Shown here: in pieces, positions 1-7,602 of the stretch
Position numbering within the stretch: position 1 is the stretch's first letter
How the letters are laid out: the number at the start of each line of letters is the position of its first letter
Assembly: GCA_963770765.1 (NCBI GenBank)
Contig: CAVYQS010000002.1
Location: 1-20,218, forward strand
Length of the DNA: 20,218 bases
Source: CAVPCY01 sp963770765
GTDB lineage: Bacteria > Actinomycetota > Coriobacteriia > Anaerosomatales > PHET01
Direction of reading: 5' to 3'
Notes under the pieces: generated by a model
What the model was told of the DNA's origin: nothing
Database searches by the model: none
Seen by the model: the letters and a program-made list of their open reading frames with translations, nothing else
Program-made: the position numbers and the translations under genes

Positions 1-16
1 CGAGGTAGCGCTTAGG

Positions 17-1066
17 TTACTTGCCGATGCCGGGCAGTCGACGCAGTGAACTCGCGAGCCGATAGGCGCGGGAGTTGCGGATCTGCTCAAGCTTCTGCTC
101 GGCTGCTCTGAGGGCCTTCTCGGACTTGCGCAGCTTCAGCCTGTCGCCACCGTGCCGGGTCAACAGACTCATCGCGACGAGCGCCTCGGCCGTCGAGTCC
201 GTGGGCGTGATTGCTACCCTGGCTTCTCGCGGCATCGCGCAATAGACGTTCAGAGCTTGCTGGAACATCTCAGTGCACAACTGGGCGCTGGCGTTGGCCG
301 TTCGCTCGTCCAGCTCTTCACCGACGACGTAGCGCAGCATCTCTACGTAGCTTGTGAGAAAGCCCGTGAAGTTCACCTCGCCCCGTTCGGTCGTCATGAT
401 GGACTCACTGCGCACACGGCGCTGATAGTAGGTAGCCGGCACGTACGCCGTCCGTTCGGCTTTCTGGGCGGCGAAGAACGTGAACAGGTTGTCCTCGTGG
501 ATGATGTCTTCCGGAAACGAGAGGCCGCTGCTTCGGTAGTAGCCTGAGTTCAAGAACTGGAAACAGGCGGCGGGTCGGTAGTCCCGGTGCTCGCACATGG
601 CGGCCATCATCTGCCTGCCGGTGAAGACTCCCGGATACTCTCTGCTGCGGCGGTAGTACGATTCGAAACGAGCGAACTGCTCAGCGAGGTCGCCGTCTTC
701 GCAAAACGGCGTGGCGTCGAAGTAGAGGATATCCAGATCATCGGAGCTCGCGCGGCTCCACAGCTCTTCGAGCGCAGACAGCTGCAGACGATCATCGCTG
801 TCGAGGAAGCACAGGTAGTCACCGTGAGCGGAGGCCACGCCCACGTTGCGAGCCGCGCCGGGACCACGGTTCTCCTGACTGAGCACCGTGATCCGGTCAT
901 CGCCGCGCGCGTATTCTGTGGCGATCGCGGGTGATGCATCTGTGGAGCCATCGTCAACGCATACGACCTCGATGTCGCGAAGCGATTGGGAGAGTACGCT
1001 GTCGAGGCACTCAGGGAGATAGCGCTCGGAGTTGAAGACGGGTACGACGACGCTGACTTTGGGCAT
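17..1066 (-). CDS. Family 2 glycosyltransferase (tandem paralogue 1)
   Basis: 349-residue cytoplasmic GT-A enzyme predicted to transfer a sugar from a nucleotide-sugar donor to a growing surface glycan. The N-terminus MPKVSVVVPVFNSE is typical of GT2. The donor-binding acidic pair is D38-D39 in VDDGS, the metal-binding DxD is D89-S-D91 in FLDSDD, and E191-D192 in HEDN is the likely ED catalytic-base motif. The last 50 or so residues are a charged helix ending in RNSRAYRLASSLRRLP, a tail of the S-x-x-YR type seen in many polysaccharide GT2 proteins. It is last in a three-gene minus-strand run and starts 6 nt after the stop of its upstream paralogue, so it is almost certainly co-transcribed. 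The first 16 bases of the window lie beyond its stop and hold nothing recognisable. The family is secure; donor and acceptor cannot be read from the sequence. Confidence 0.93.
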   Translation of the reverse strand: MPKVSVVVPVFNSERYLPECLDSVLSQSLRDIEVVCVDDGSTDASPAIATEYARGDDRITVLSQENRGPGAARNVGVASAHGDYLCFLDSDDRLQLSALEELWSRASSDDLDILYFDATPFCEDGDLAEQFARFESYYRRSREYPGVFTGRQMMAAMCEHRDYRPAACFQFLNSGYYRSSGLSFPEDIIHEDNLFTFFAAQKAERTAYVPATYYQRRVRSESIMTTERGEVNFTGFLTSYVEMLRYVVGEELDERTANASAQLCTEMFQQALNVYCAMPREARVAITPTDSTAEALVAMSLLTRHGGDRLKLRKSEKALRAAEQKLEQIRNSRAYRLASSLRRLPGIGK

Positions 1067-1072
1067 GCGTGA

Positions 1073-2356
1073 CTACACCGTCTTCCGATTCCGACGTGTC
1101 ATCTTTCGTGCGGCGCGAGGGACGGCACTAAGTCCACGGCCGATTCTATAGGTGAGCGAGGACTGGACTCGTTCGAGTCTGCCAAGCTCCTCGCCGAGCT
1201 CATTCTTCGCGTGAAGCAGCTCGTCCCTGGCCTCGGCAAGTTCCCTCCGTAGCACTCTCGCCTCGTCCATCAGCAGAGCAGTGAGGGCACCCGCTCGGCT
1301 CTCTGCGGTAGCGGTGTTCCACGTCGCACGCTCCAGCCAGCCTCCGGCCTCAGACGGCTCCTCCTCGAAAGACCGCGCGGACAGCAAGAGATACTCCTCG
1401 GCCGACAGCGCCATGATCTGCTGGTAGTGCTTGTACTGACCGGCTGTGAAGAAGTAGCTCCTGTCGCGGCCGCCCACTCCGAGTTGAGCGAAGTACGTTG
1501 ACTTGAGCGCCTGGAAGAGCTCGTGATATGCCGAGGCCGTTCTCACCGTGCTCAGCGTGAAGAGGCATTGGTCGAGGGCGGCGTTCACCAGGTCTTGTTC
1601 ACACTCCTCAAAGATCCCTGCCTCTATCGCACCTTGTTTCGCGCGAAGAAGCGCCACGCAGATGTCTGTGGGATTCATATGCATACTGGCCGTGCTGCTG
1701 GTGTCATGTCCCGTCCGGTAGTTCACGTAGACGTTGTCGACGGCCACGATGCGTTGCGCCGTCAGAAGAGCCAGATATGAGAACGGTACGTCTTCGGCCC
1801 GCTCCAGATCGGTCCAGAAGTGCAATCCTGTGTCGGCGATGAATGAGCGGCGGAACAGCTTATTCCATATGCACGGGGTGGTGAGTCTGAGAATGCTCTC
1901 GGTCATGTCGCGCCGGCTGAAGGGGGCCTTCTCCGGCACCAGCTCCATGCGCAGCGACCAATCCGCCTCCACCGCAGCGGCCGTGTCGGCCTGCAGGCGA
2001 CGATACTTGAAGACCCCGATCTCGGCATCGAACCTCGCGCAGCGAGCGAACACGTCTTCGAGCATGGTGGGTTCGAAGTAGTCATCGGAGTCGAGGAAGA
2101 TGATGTAGTCGCCGGACGCCGCTTCCATGCCCCTGTTGCGCGACGCCGATATGCCCTCGTGTCCCTTTTCGATGACGACGATTCGGCCGTCATCTCGTGC
2201 GTGCGCTCGAACTATACCGAGTGAACCGTCAGTCGACCCGTCGTCGACGCAGATGATCTCGATATCCCTGAGCGTCTGCGACACGACGCTCTCAAGACAC
2301 TCGGAGACATAGTCTTCCGAGTTGTAGACGGGAATCACGACCGAAACCTTGGGCAT
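1073..2356 (-). CDS. Family 2 glycosyltransferase (tandem paralogue 2)
   Basis: 427-residue GT2 with the same plan as its two neighbours. The start is MPKVSVVIPVYNSE, the acidic pair is D38-D39 in VDDGS, the DxD is D89-S-D91, and the ED motif lies in ERAEDVPF. After the GT-A domain comes a helical middle, then a predicted coiled coil (VLRRELAEARDELLHAKNEL) and a basic tail containing SSLTYRIGRGLSAVP. The coiled coil may serve for oligomerisation or for holding the enzyme at the membrane, which is an inference. ATG start at 2356, 6 nt after the stop of the upstream paralogue; the ribosome-binding site is poor (GAGTAG, overlapping that stop), so translational coupling is likely. Sugar specificity is unknown. 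Confidence 0.93.
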   Translation of the reverse strand: MPKVSVVIPVYNSEDYVSECLESVVSQTLRDIEIICVDDGSTDGSLGIVRAHARDDGRIVVIEKGHEGISASRNRGMEAASGDYIIFLDSDDYFEPTMLEDVFARCARFDAEIGVFKYRRLQADTAAAVEADWSLRMELVPEKAPFSRRDMTESILRLTTPCIWNKLFRRSFIADTGLHFWTDLERAEDVPFSYLALLTAQRIVAVDNVYVNYRTGHDTSSTASMHMNPTDICVALLRAKQGAIEAGIFEECEQDLVNAALDQCLFTLSTVRTASAYHELFQALKSTYFAQLGVGGRDRSYFFTAGQYKHYQQIMALSAEEYLLLSARSFEEEPSEAGGWLERATWNTATAESRAGALTALLMDEARVLRRELAEARDELLHAKNELGEELGRLERVQSSLTYRIGRGLSAVPRAARKMTRRNRKTV

Positions 2357-2362
2357 CTTGTG

Positions 2363-3526
2363 CTACTCGGCCTTTCGTTCTCTAGAGACCAAGGCCGAGG
2401 CTCTCTGGGCGATTGAGTGGATACTCTGACTTACCCGGTACGAGCGAGATCTCCTGACCCGCTCGATCTGCGACTCGGTCTTGCTCAACCGGGCACGCGT
2501 CTTGGCGAGCCGTCGGTGCGCACTGGTGATTCGCCTTCGAAGGTATGCGACCTCATCGATGAGATACTCCTCGGGACCCCCGCTCATCAGCTGCACGTAC
2601 TGGTTGTACTGGCGCCTGAGTTTGAAGAAGTCCTCTTCGCGACCGGTTATCCCGAGTTCGAGGAAGTACTCATCACGCAGCTTCGCATACAGGGCCGCGA
2701 ACGCCTCGGGTGTCCTCAGCGAGTTGAGGTTGTACAGGCTGTTCGACAGCGCGGCATTGGTGAAACTTCGCTCGACGTCGTCGTAGAGCCCGATCCTGAC
2801 GAGCTCATCGCGAAGGGCCACCAACGACTTGTAGAACTCCAACGGAGTCTCGTGGTTGGTGGCCTGCAGGTTCGAATCGGCCCCGACTCGGTAGTTTATG
2901 AGCACTTTGTCGATCACGGTGATCCGCTCGGCTCTCACGAGTGCCAGTCGCGTGAAGTAGAAGTCGTTGGCGCGCTTGAGGTCCTGGAACTGCAGGCCGG
3001 CATCGACCACAAAACCCCTGCGGAACATCTTGTTCCAAGGCGCTGGCGAGGAGAAGTAGAGTATCTCGTCCGGCATGTCCGCTCGGGAGAACGGCATGCG
3101 GTCCGGAAGCATGTCGAACCTGAGCAGGCCCTCGGCCGATGTGTACTGGCCAGTCGCCGTGTCGTAGTATCGCGCCCGGTAGAGTCCGACATCGGCAGCG
3201 TCGGCGACGCACTGTCTGTATGCGTCCTCAAGCATTGTCGGCTCGAAGAAGTCATCCGCATCAAGAAACGACAAGTACTCGCCGTTGGCCGCAGCCATAC
3301 CGGTGTTCCGAGCGACCCCGGCACCGGCGTTCCGTTGCTCAATCACCGCGAGCCGAGAGTCCGATTCCGAGTACTCCATGAGTATCTCCATCGAGCCATC
3401 AGTCGATCCGTCATCGACGCACAACACCTCGAAGTCCCGCAGCGATTGGGACAGGAGGCTGTCGAGGCACTCTCGCAGGTATGTCTCGGCATTGAAGACC
3501 GGGATGATCACGGAAACCCTTGGCAT
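2363..3526 (-). CDS. Family 2 glycosyltransferase (tandem paralogue 3, first of operon)
   Basis: 387-residue GT2. I place the start at the ATG at 3526 (MPRVSVIIPVFNAE), not at an in-frame start at 3586: 3526 matches the N-termini of the two paralogues exactly and has a GAGAGG ribosome-binding site a few bases upstream. The acidic pair is D38-D39 in VDDGS and the DxD is D89-A-D91. Where the paralogues have ED, this one reads RANDFYF, so Glu is replaced by Asn while the Asp usually taken as catalytic base is kept. The C-terminus is a basic coiled coil ending RRSRSYRVSQSIHSIAQRA, homologous to the tails of the other two. It is promoter-proximal in the three-gene set and divergent from ugd, which supports a role in surface polysaccharide synthesis. 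Substrate unknown. Confidence 0.92.
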   Translation of the reverse strand: MPRVSVIIPVFNAETYLRECLDSLLSQSLRDFEVLCVDDGSTDGSMEILMEYSESDSRLAVIEQRNAGAGVARNTGMAAANGEYLSFLDADDFFEPTMLEDAYRQCVADAADVGLYRARYYDTATGQYTSAEGLLRFDMLPDRMPFSRADMPDEILYFSSPAPWNKMFRRGFVVDAGLQFQDLKRANDFYFTRLALVRAERITVIDKVLINYRVGADSNLQATNHETPLEFYKSLVALRDELVRIGLYDDVERSFTNAALSNSLYNLNSLRTPEAFAALYAKLRDEYFLELGITGREEDFFKLRRQYNQYVQLMSGGPEEYLIDEVAYLRRRITSAHRRLAKTRARLSKTESQIERVRRSRSYRVSQSIHSIAQRASALVSRERKAE

Positions 3527-3574
3527 TGTGTCCTCTCGCCTCGCGACCCACAGATCGCAGAGCGCACTCACTCG

Positions 3575-3599
3575 GCCCGGCTCCACAACTCAGCCGGGC
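3575..3599 (-). repeat. Perfect 8-bp inverted repeat in the GT2 operon leader
   Basis: GCCCGGCT (3575-3582) and AGCCGGGC (3592-3599) are perfect complements around a 9-nt loop. The hairpin lies between the candidate promoter and the GT2 start, so it would form in the 5' leader. No T-run follows it on either strand, so it is not a classical terminator. It could stabilise the leader, bind a protein, or simply reflect high GC. Confidence 0.45.
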
Positions 3600-3616
3600 A
3601 CGTTTCGTTGAAGGCG

Positions 3617-3646
3617 ATTATCTTCGGTATCGAGCCGAGGCGCCAA
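3617..3646 (-). promoter_or_regulatory. Candidate sigma70-type promoter for the GT2 operon
   Basis: Minus strand: TTGGCG (3646-3641, 4 of 6 to the -35 consensus), an 18-nt spacer, then GATAAT (3622-3617, 5 of 6 to the -10 consensus). It would give a leader of about 80 nt before the ATG at 3526. Found by eye only. Confidence 0.4.
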
Positions 3647-3866
3647 CTTCCATCACATGCGATGCCAAAGCGACACGTATCACGAGCGACTCAGCCCGCT
3701 CCGCTCGCGATCAGGCATCAGCTTCCCTACAATACTCGCGATGCGCGCTCGGTGCGGTACTGTAGCAAAACGGGGGGGATTCCCCGGCTTGTGCGAGGGA
3801 TCCTATCGCCTTGAACCGTCTGGCATCTACACGCCGGCGGACTCGTAGGCTCGTCGAAGGGGTCTC

Positions 3867-5132
3867 ATGAAGGTATGCGTGCTTGGTGCAGGTTATGTGG
3901 GCTTGGTCTCCGGCGTCTGCCTCGCGGAGCTCGGCCACAACGTCCGCATTCTGGACGTGAACGCCGACCGCGTCGCACTGCTCGAATCCGGTCGGTCTCC
4001 GATCGTCGAGCCCGGCCTCGAGGAGCTACTGGCCGCGCGCGCCGATCTGCTCTCTTTCGGCACGCCACCTTCCGGACTTCGCGATGCCGATATCGTGATC
4101 ATCGCCGTGGGAACGCCCTCGGCGCCCAACGGCGCTGCCGACCTGCGCTACGTTCGTGACGCGATCGCATTGGTCGCTGCCGAGGCTAAGCCGGGAACCA
4201 CCGCTGTGATGAAGTCGACGGTGCCTCCCGGCACCGGCGATCGGCTCGTCGGCGAGCTCGCGGCGGCCGGCTGCAGCTACGCGTCGAATCCGGAGTTCCT
4301 TCGGGAAGGCAGCGCGATCTCCGACTTCTTCGAGACCGACCGTATAGTCGTCGGCGCATCAGATGAGAAGGCGTTCGCCACGATGCGAGAACTGTACGCG
4401 GGTGTCGGTACTCAGTTCGTCGAGTGTGATGTGGCGAGTGCCGAGATGATCAAGTACGCGTCCAACGCCTTCCTCGCCACCAAGATCTCGTTCATCAACG
4501 AGATCGCGAACATCTGCGGGCGCGTCGGCGCCGACATCGACAGCGTGGCTCGAGGCGTCGGCATGGACCGGCGAATCGGTGAGAGCTTCCTGAATGCGGG
4601 AATCGGCTACGGAGGATCCTGCTTCCCAAAAGACACGCGAGCGCTGGATTTCCTGGCCGTCGCCAACGGCTACGACTTCCGGCTGCTCAAGGCGGTCATC
4701 GAAGTGAACACTCGGCAACGCATGCTGCCCGTCTATGAACTCGAGGCGCGCCTCGGCTCACTCACCGACCGTCGCGTGGCGGTCTTGGGAATCACCTTCA
4801 AGCCGTTCACAGACGACACCCGCGAATCACCCGCTCTCGACATCGTCTCTCTGCTCACCAATGAGGGCGTGGGCGTGGCCGTACACGATCCGGAAGGCAA
4901 CCTGCCAGCCGGACTCGATGCGGTGCAGTGCGACGATGTGTACACGGCGCTCGAAGGATCCGCTGCCGCGATACTTGCCGTGGAGTGGCCGGAATACCTC
5001 GTGATCGACTGGAAGCGCGCTTCCACGGTGATGGAGCCTGCCGCAATCGTGTTCGACGGTCGCAACTGCCTCGACCGCACCGAGGTCGAGCGTGCAGGCC
5101 TGACATATGTCGGCGTAGGTCGACCGCGTTAA
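3867..5132 (+). CDS. ugd: UDP-glucose 6-dehydrogenase
   Basis: 421 residues, normal length for bacterial UDP-glucose/GDP-mannose dehydrogenases. It oxidises UDP-glucose to UDP-glucuronate with two NAD+ in the cytosol, supplying uronic acid (or pentose precursors) to surface polymers. The N-terminal Rossmann fold has GAGYVG at residues 7-12. Also visible are SNPEFLREGSA, the central dimerisation helix region ASNAFLATKISFINEIANIC, the catalytic motif GGSCFPKDTRAL with nucleophile C252, and the C-terminal NAD-binding domain with LGITFKPFTDDTRESPA. ATG start with AAGGGG a few bases upstream. Divergent from three GT2 genes and convergent with a fourth, as expected in a surface polysaccharide locus. 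A GDP-mannose or UDP-ManNAc dehydrogenase is possible on fold alone, but the active-site motif is that of Ugd. Confidence 0.95.
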   Translation: MKVCVLGAGYVGLVSGVCLAELGHNVRILDVNADRVALLESGRSPIVEPGLEELLAARADLLSFGTPPSGLRDADIVIIAVGTPSAPNGAADLRYVRDAIALVAAEAKPGTTAVMKSTVPPGTGDRLVGELAAAGCSYASNPEFLREGSAISDFFETDRIVVGASDEKAFATMRELYAGVGTQFVECDVASAEMIKYASNAFLATKISFINEIANICGRVGADIDSVARGVGMDRRIGESFLNAGIGYGGSCFPKDTRALDFLAVANGYDFRLLKAVIEVNTRQRMLPVYELEARLGSLTDRRVAVLGITFKPFTDDTRESPALDIVSLLTNEGVGVAVHDPEGNLPAGLDAVQCDDVYTALEGSAAAILAVEWPEYLVIDWKRASTVMEPAAIVFDGRNCLDRTEVERAGLTYVGVGRPR

Positions 5133-5165
5133 CCGCTTGCCACAACCGGCGGATTCCGTATCGAA

Positions 5166-6833
5166 TCAGGCCGAGAACCAGCGGCGCGCCGAGCCGAATG
5201 CGCTGTGAAGGGCCTCGTCGAGACGCCCGCGCAGCCCGCGTGGTTGTGTGAGCTTGAGCGACAGCCGCCCGGCGCGCGTGCTGCGAAACGCGAAGCGTTG
5301 GCCCAGTAGGGAGCGCGCGGAGCTGCGGTGCGGTGCGAGCCGGGGGGCGTTCGAGCCCAACGCGTAGAGCAATGGCGACGCGTTGGCGGCGTTGTCGCGG
5401 GCGATTTCCAGGCGCATATCGAAGCGAAGCGGTCTGACGTACGGCAGGTGCGCCGGAACACTGACTCGACACTCCCACTCGAACCGCTGGTCGCCGGCGT
5501 CGCGCATCTGCACCGGAAACTCGAACTGCTCGCCCGTCTCCCGGAGCTCGGCGATCGCCGTGACCCGATGAGATGCCGAGCCCGGAATCACACGCTCCAA
5601 AGGATCCGCGGTGAAGCCCCGGACGACCGCGCAGTCCGGCTCGGCGAGTTCGATCCCGGTGACACGGTGCCCGTACTTCACCTCCGAGAACGGCGTGGCG
5701 AGGATCTCGTCGCCCGTCAGGTCGAGCAGACTCTCCTCGAGCGTCCCCTGCTGCGGCTCGCGGCTCAGCCGATTCGTCGGACGCCAGTGAACCCTTCCCC
5801 CAGATGTGACCGTCGTGCCTTCGAGCGTGAGAGCACCATCCAGCGACGGCACGAGCTCAAGCACCCCATCGACCGAGCCGCACAGAACGACTCCGTACAG
5901 CAGCCGAGTGCGGACGGGTAGGCGATCGTAGACGAGCCCTGGAATCCGCCGGCATGCGGGCTCGAGCCTCCCAAGCACGTACTCGGCATGGGCACGCGGC
6001 GCATCGACGAGCCCCTTGAGGTAGAGCCAGGCGTCATGCTCGAGGAACTTCTGCTGGTATCGCTCACGCAGTCTCGCCTTGCTTGGAGCAGCGACCACCC
6101 CGTACACCCGCTCGATCGCCTCGAGACGATGCTCGAGGTTTGTCTGCTCGTCCCGCCTGTTGGTGATCGACCTGCGCACGTCGACCGGGTAGACCTTCCA
6201 CGTGTACACGTGATCCGTAATCACGCTGAGGCGCGAGTCGGCACTGTAGACCTGAGCGCTGAACACGAGATCCTCGTAGTGCACTCCCTCGAGAAACCTG
6301 AGATCGTGAGCCCGGAGAAACTCTCGACGATAGAGTTTGGCGGTCGAGTTGGTGTCGGTGACGAGGTCGACGTACTCGTCGATCGAGGAGAGCTTCCTGC
6401 GCTCGGTGTAGAGCTTGGCGCGCCACCAAGCCACTCGGCCGTCCTCGAGGTGTAGCCGCTGGGTACGCCCGCACACGACATCGGCGTCGTCGGCTCGAGC
6501 GGTCGCAAGCATCGACTCTACTGCGTGCGGTTCGAGGATGTCATCGCTGTCGAGGAACGTCAGCCACTCTGCCGACGCCTCGCGCATACCGATGTTGCGC
6601 GGAGCTCCGGCCCCGCCCGAGTTCGACGCGGTGCGATGGACTTGGATGCGGGTGTCTTTCGAGGCGAGGCCCTGTGCCACCTCGAAGGAATCGTCATCCG
6701 AGCAGTCGTCCACGATCAGTATCTCGATGTCCTCGAGCGTCTGGTTCGCGGCGGACGCAACGCAGACGCCCAGGTTCTCAGCATCCTCATGTGCCGCGAT
6801 GATGATGCTGACAACAGGCTTATTGCTGGTCAC
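5166..6833 (-). CDS. Family 2 glycosyltransferase with large C-terminal beta-rich region (TarS-like layout)
   Basis: 555 residues. The N-terminal GT-A domain has VSIIIAAHEDAENL, D42-D43 in VDDCS, DxD at D95-S-D97 and ED at E187-D188 in HYEDLVF. A helical linker follows (about 200-310), then roughly 220 residues of alternating beta-type sequence ending in a basic tail. A GT2 core, linker and C-terminal Ig-like/oligomerisation region is the layout of wall teichoic acid glycosyltransferases TarS/TarP, so decoration of a polyol-phosphate or similar polymer is a reasonable inference, not proof. The GTG start at 6833 has GAGAGG upstream; the overlapping ATG in another frame hits a stop at once. A TAGAAT -10-like hexamer at 6891-6896 (minus) could give it its own transcript, although pcrA, the pyrophosphatase and the PAP2 gene lie upstream on the same strand. 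Convergent with ugd, 33 nt apart. Confidence 0.88.
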   Translation of the reverse strand: MTSNKPVVSIIIAAHEDAENLGVCVASAANQTLEDIEILIVDDCSDDDSFEVAQGLASKDTRIQVHRTASNSGGAGAPRNIGMREASAEWLTFLDSDDILEPHAVESMLATARADDADVVCGRTQRLHLEDGRVAWWRAKLYTERRKLSSIDEYVDLVTDTNSTAKLYRREFLRAHDLRFLEGVHYEDLVFSAQVYSADSRLSVITDHVYTWKVYPVDVRRSITNRRDEQTNLEHRLEAIERVYGVVAAPSKARLRERYQQKFLEHDAWLYLKGLVDAPRAHAEYVLGRLEPACRRIPGLVYDRLPVRTRLLYGVVLCGSVDGVLELVPSLDGALTLEGTTVTSGGRVHWRPTNRLSREPQQGTLEESLLDLTGDEILATPFSEVKYGHRVTGIELAEPDCAVVRGFTADPLERVIPGSASHRVTAIAELRETGEQFEFPVQMRDAGDQRFEWECRVSVPAHLPYVRPLRFDMRLEIARDNAANASPLLYALGSNAPRLAPHRSSARSLLGQRFAFRSTRAGRLSLKLTQPRGLRGRLDEALHSAFGSARRWFSA

Positions 6834-6942
6834 ATGACCTCTCAGTCCACATTCTGGCCCGCGTCTGAGCCGACCTCGCGAAGCGTTGATATTCTAGACC
6901 ACTTGCTCCGCGTCCGCCGCACGACAGACACCGACCGCAAGG

Positions 6943-7602
6943 TCATCCGACAGCATCCACCGATTCCTCGACTCCCGTTCGGCCGGCCGCCAACCCCACC
7001 GCGAGCGCCAACCACGCACCGCCGAGCAACCATGACGCGATCACGTCGGTCGGGTAGTGGACCCCCAGGTAGACGCGTGACAGCCCCACAGCGACCGCAT
7101 ACATCACGCAAGCGGCGACAGCGAATCCCTTCGCGAGTGGCGCCAGCGTCGACCGCAGCACCAGCCACACCACCACGGACGCCACGAGAAGGCTGGCCAT
7201 CGAATGGCCCGAGGGGAAGCTGTAGGTGATCGGCACGTCGGCGAGCATCGTGCTGACGGGCGGGCGCGGCCGCGCGAAGTGGCCCTTGGCGAGCGTGGAC
7301 AGCAACATGCCGACGCCCACCGCACCTGCGGCGAACGCCGCCTCGAGTCGTCGGCCGCGCGCCAGCAGAGTCGCCACAAGCCCGACTGTGACGATCACGA
7401 TGAACACCGTGCCGCCAGCATCTGTCACAACCTTCATCGCCGATGTCATCCCCGGGCTGCGCCACGACTGCACCGCCGCAGCGATCCCGGTGTCGAACCG
7501 AGTGACCGCCGGCGACTGAGCGATGCCGGCTGCGAGCTCCCAGAAGCCCCACAGGCACACAACACAGACCGCCAGCCCGATGAGCGACGGACCGCGTCTC
7601 AC
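6943..7602 (-). CDS. PAP2-superfamily membrane phosphatase
   Basis: 219-residue polytopic membrane protein with the full phosphatase signature: K106-x6-R113-P114 (KGHFARPRP), P130-SGH-S134 with catalytic His133, and S175-R176-x5-H182-x3-D186 (SRVYLGVHYPTD). Hydrophobic segments lie near 7-28, 65-82, 88-105, 136-150, 158-175 and 188-207. Family members dephosphorylate phosphatidic acid, phosphatidylglycerophosphate or undecaprenyl pyrophosphate; the glycan genes nearby favour undecaprenyl-pyrophosphate recycling (BcrC/PgpB-like), but substrate cannot be read from sequence. The GTG start at 7602 overlaps the stop of the upstream pyrophosphatase gene by four bases (GTGA), indicating translational coupling. 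The 109 nt between its stop and the next gene contain only the TAGAAT hexamer noted for that gene. Confidence 0.93.
   Translation of the reverse strand: MRRGPSLIGLAVCVVCLWGFWELAAGIAQSPAVTRFDTGIAAAVQSWRSPGMTSAMKVVTDAGGTVFIVIVTVGLVATLLARGRRLEAAFAAGAVGVGMLLSTLAKGHFARPRPPVSTMLADVPITYSFPSGHSMASLLVASVVVWLVLRSTLAPLAKGFAVAACVMYAVAVGLSRVYLGVHYPTDVIASWLLGGAWLALAVGLAAGRTGVEESVDAVG

Larger units (their letters stand above)
3527..3866. other. Divergent intergenic region between the GT2 operon and ugd
   Basis: 340 nt with no convincing gene. It holds the candidate minus-strand promoter (3617-3646) and leader hairpin (3575-3599). On the plus side, a TACAAT -10-like hexamer lies at 3728-3733 without a recognisable -35, followed by a run of seven G at 3772-3778 and GGGG-ATT-CCCC at 3775-3785. 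Which of these drives ugd is not decidable by reading. Confidence 0.5.

Noticed and set aside
2417..3814. A 465-codon plus-strand open frame opposite the third GT2 gene
   Set aside because: It has no recognisable domain and follows the GT2 codon phase; the minus strand holds a well-formed glycosyltransferase with a good ribosome-binding site.
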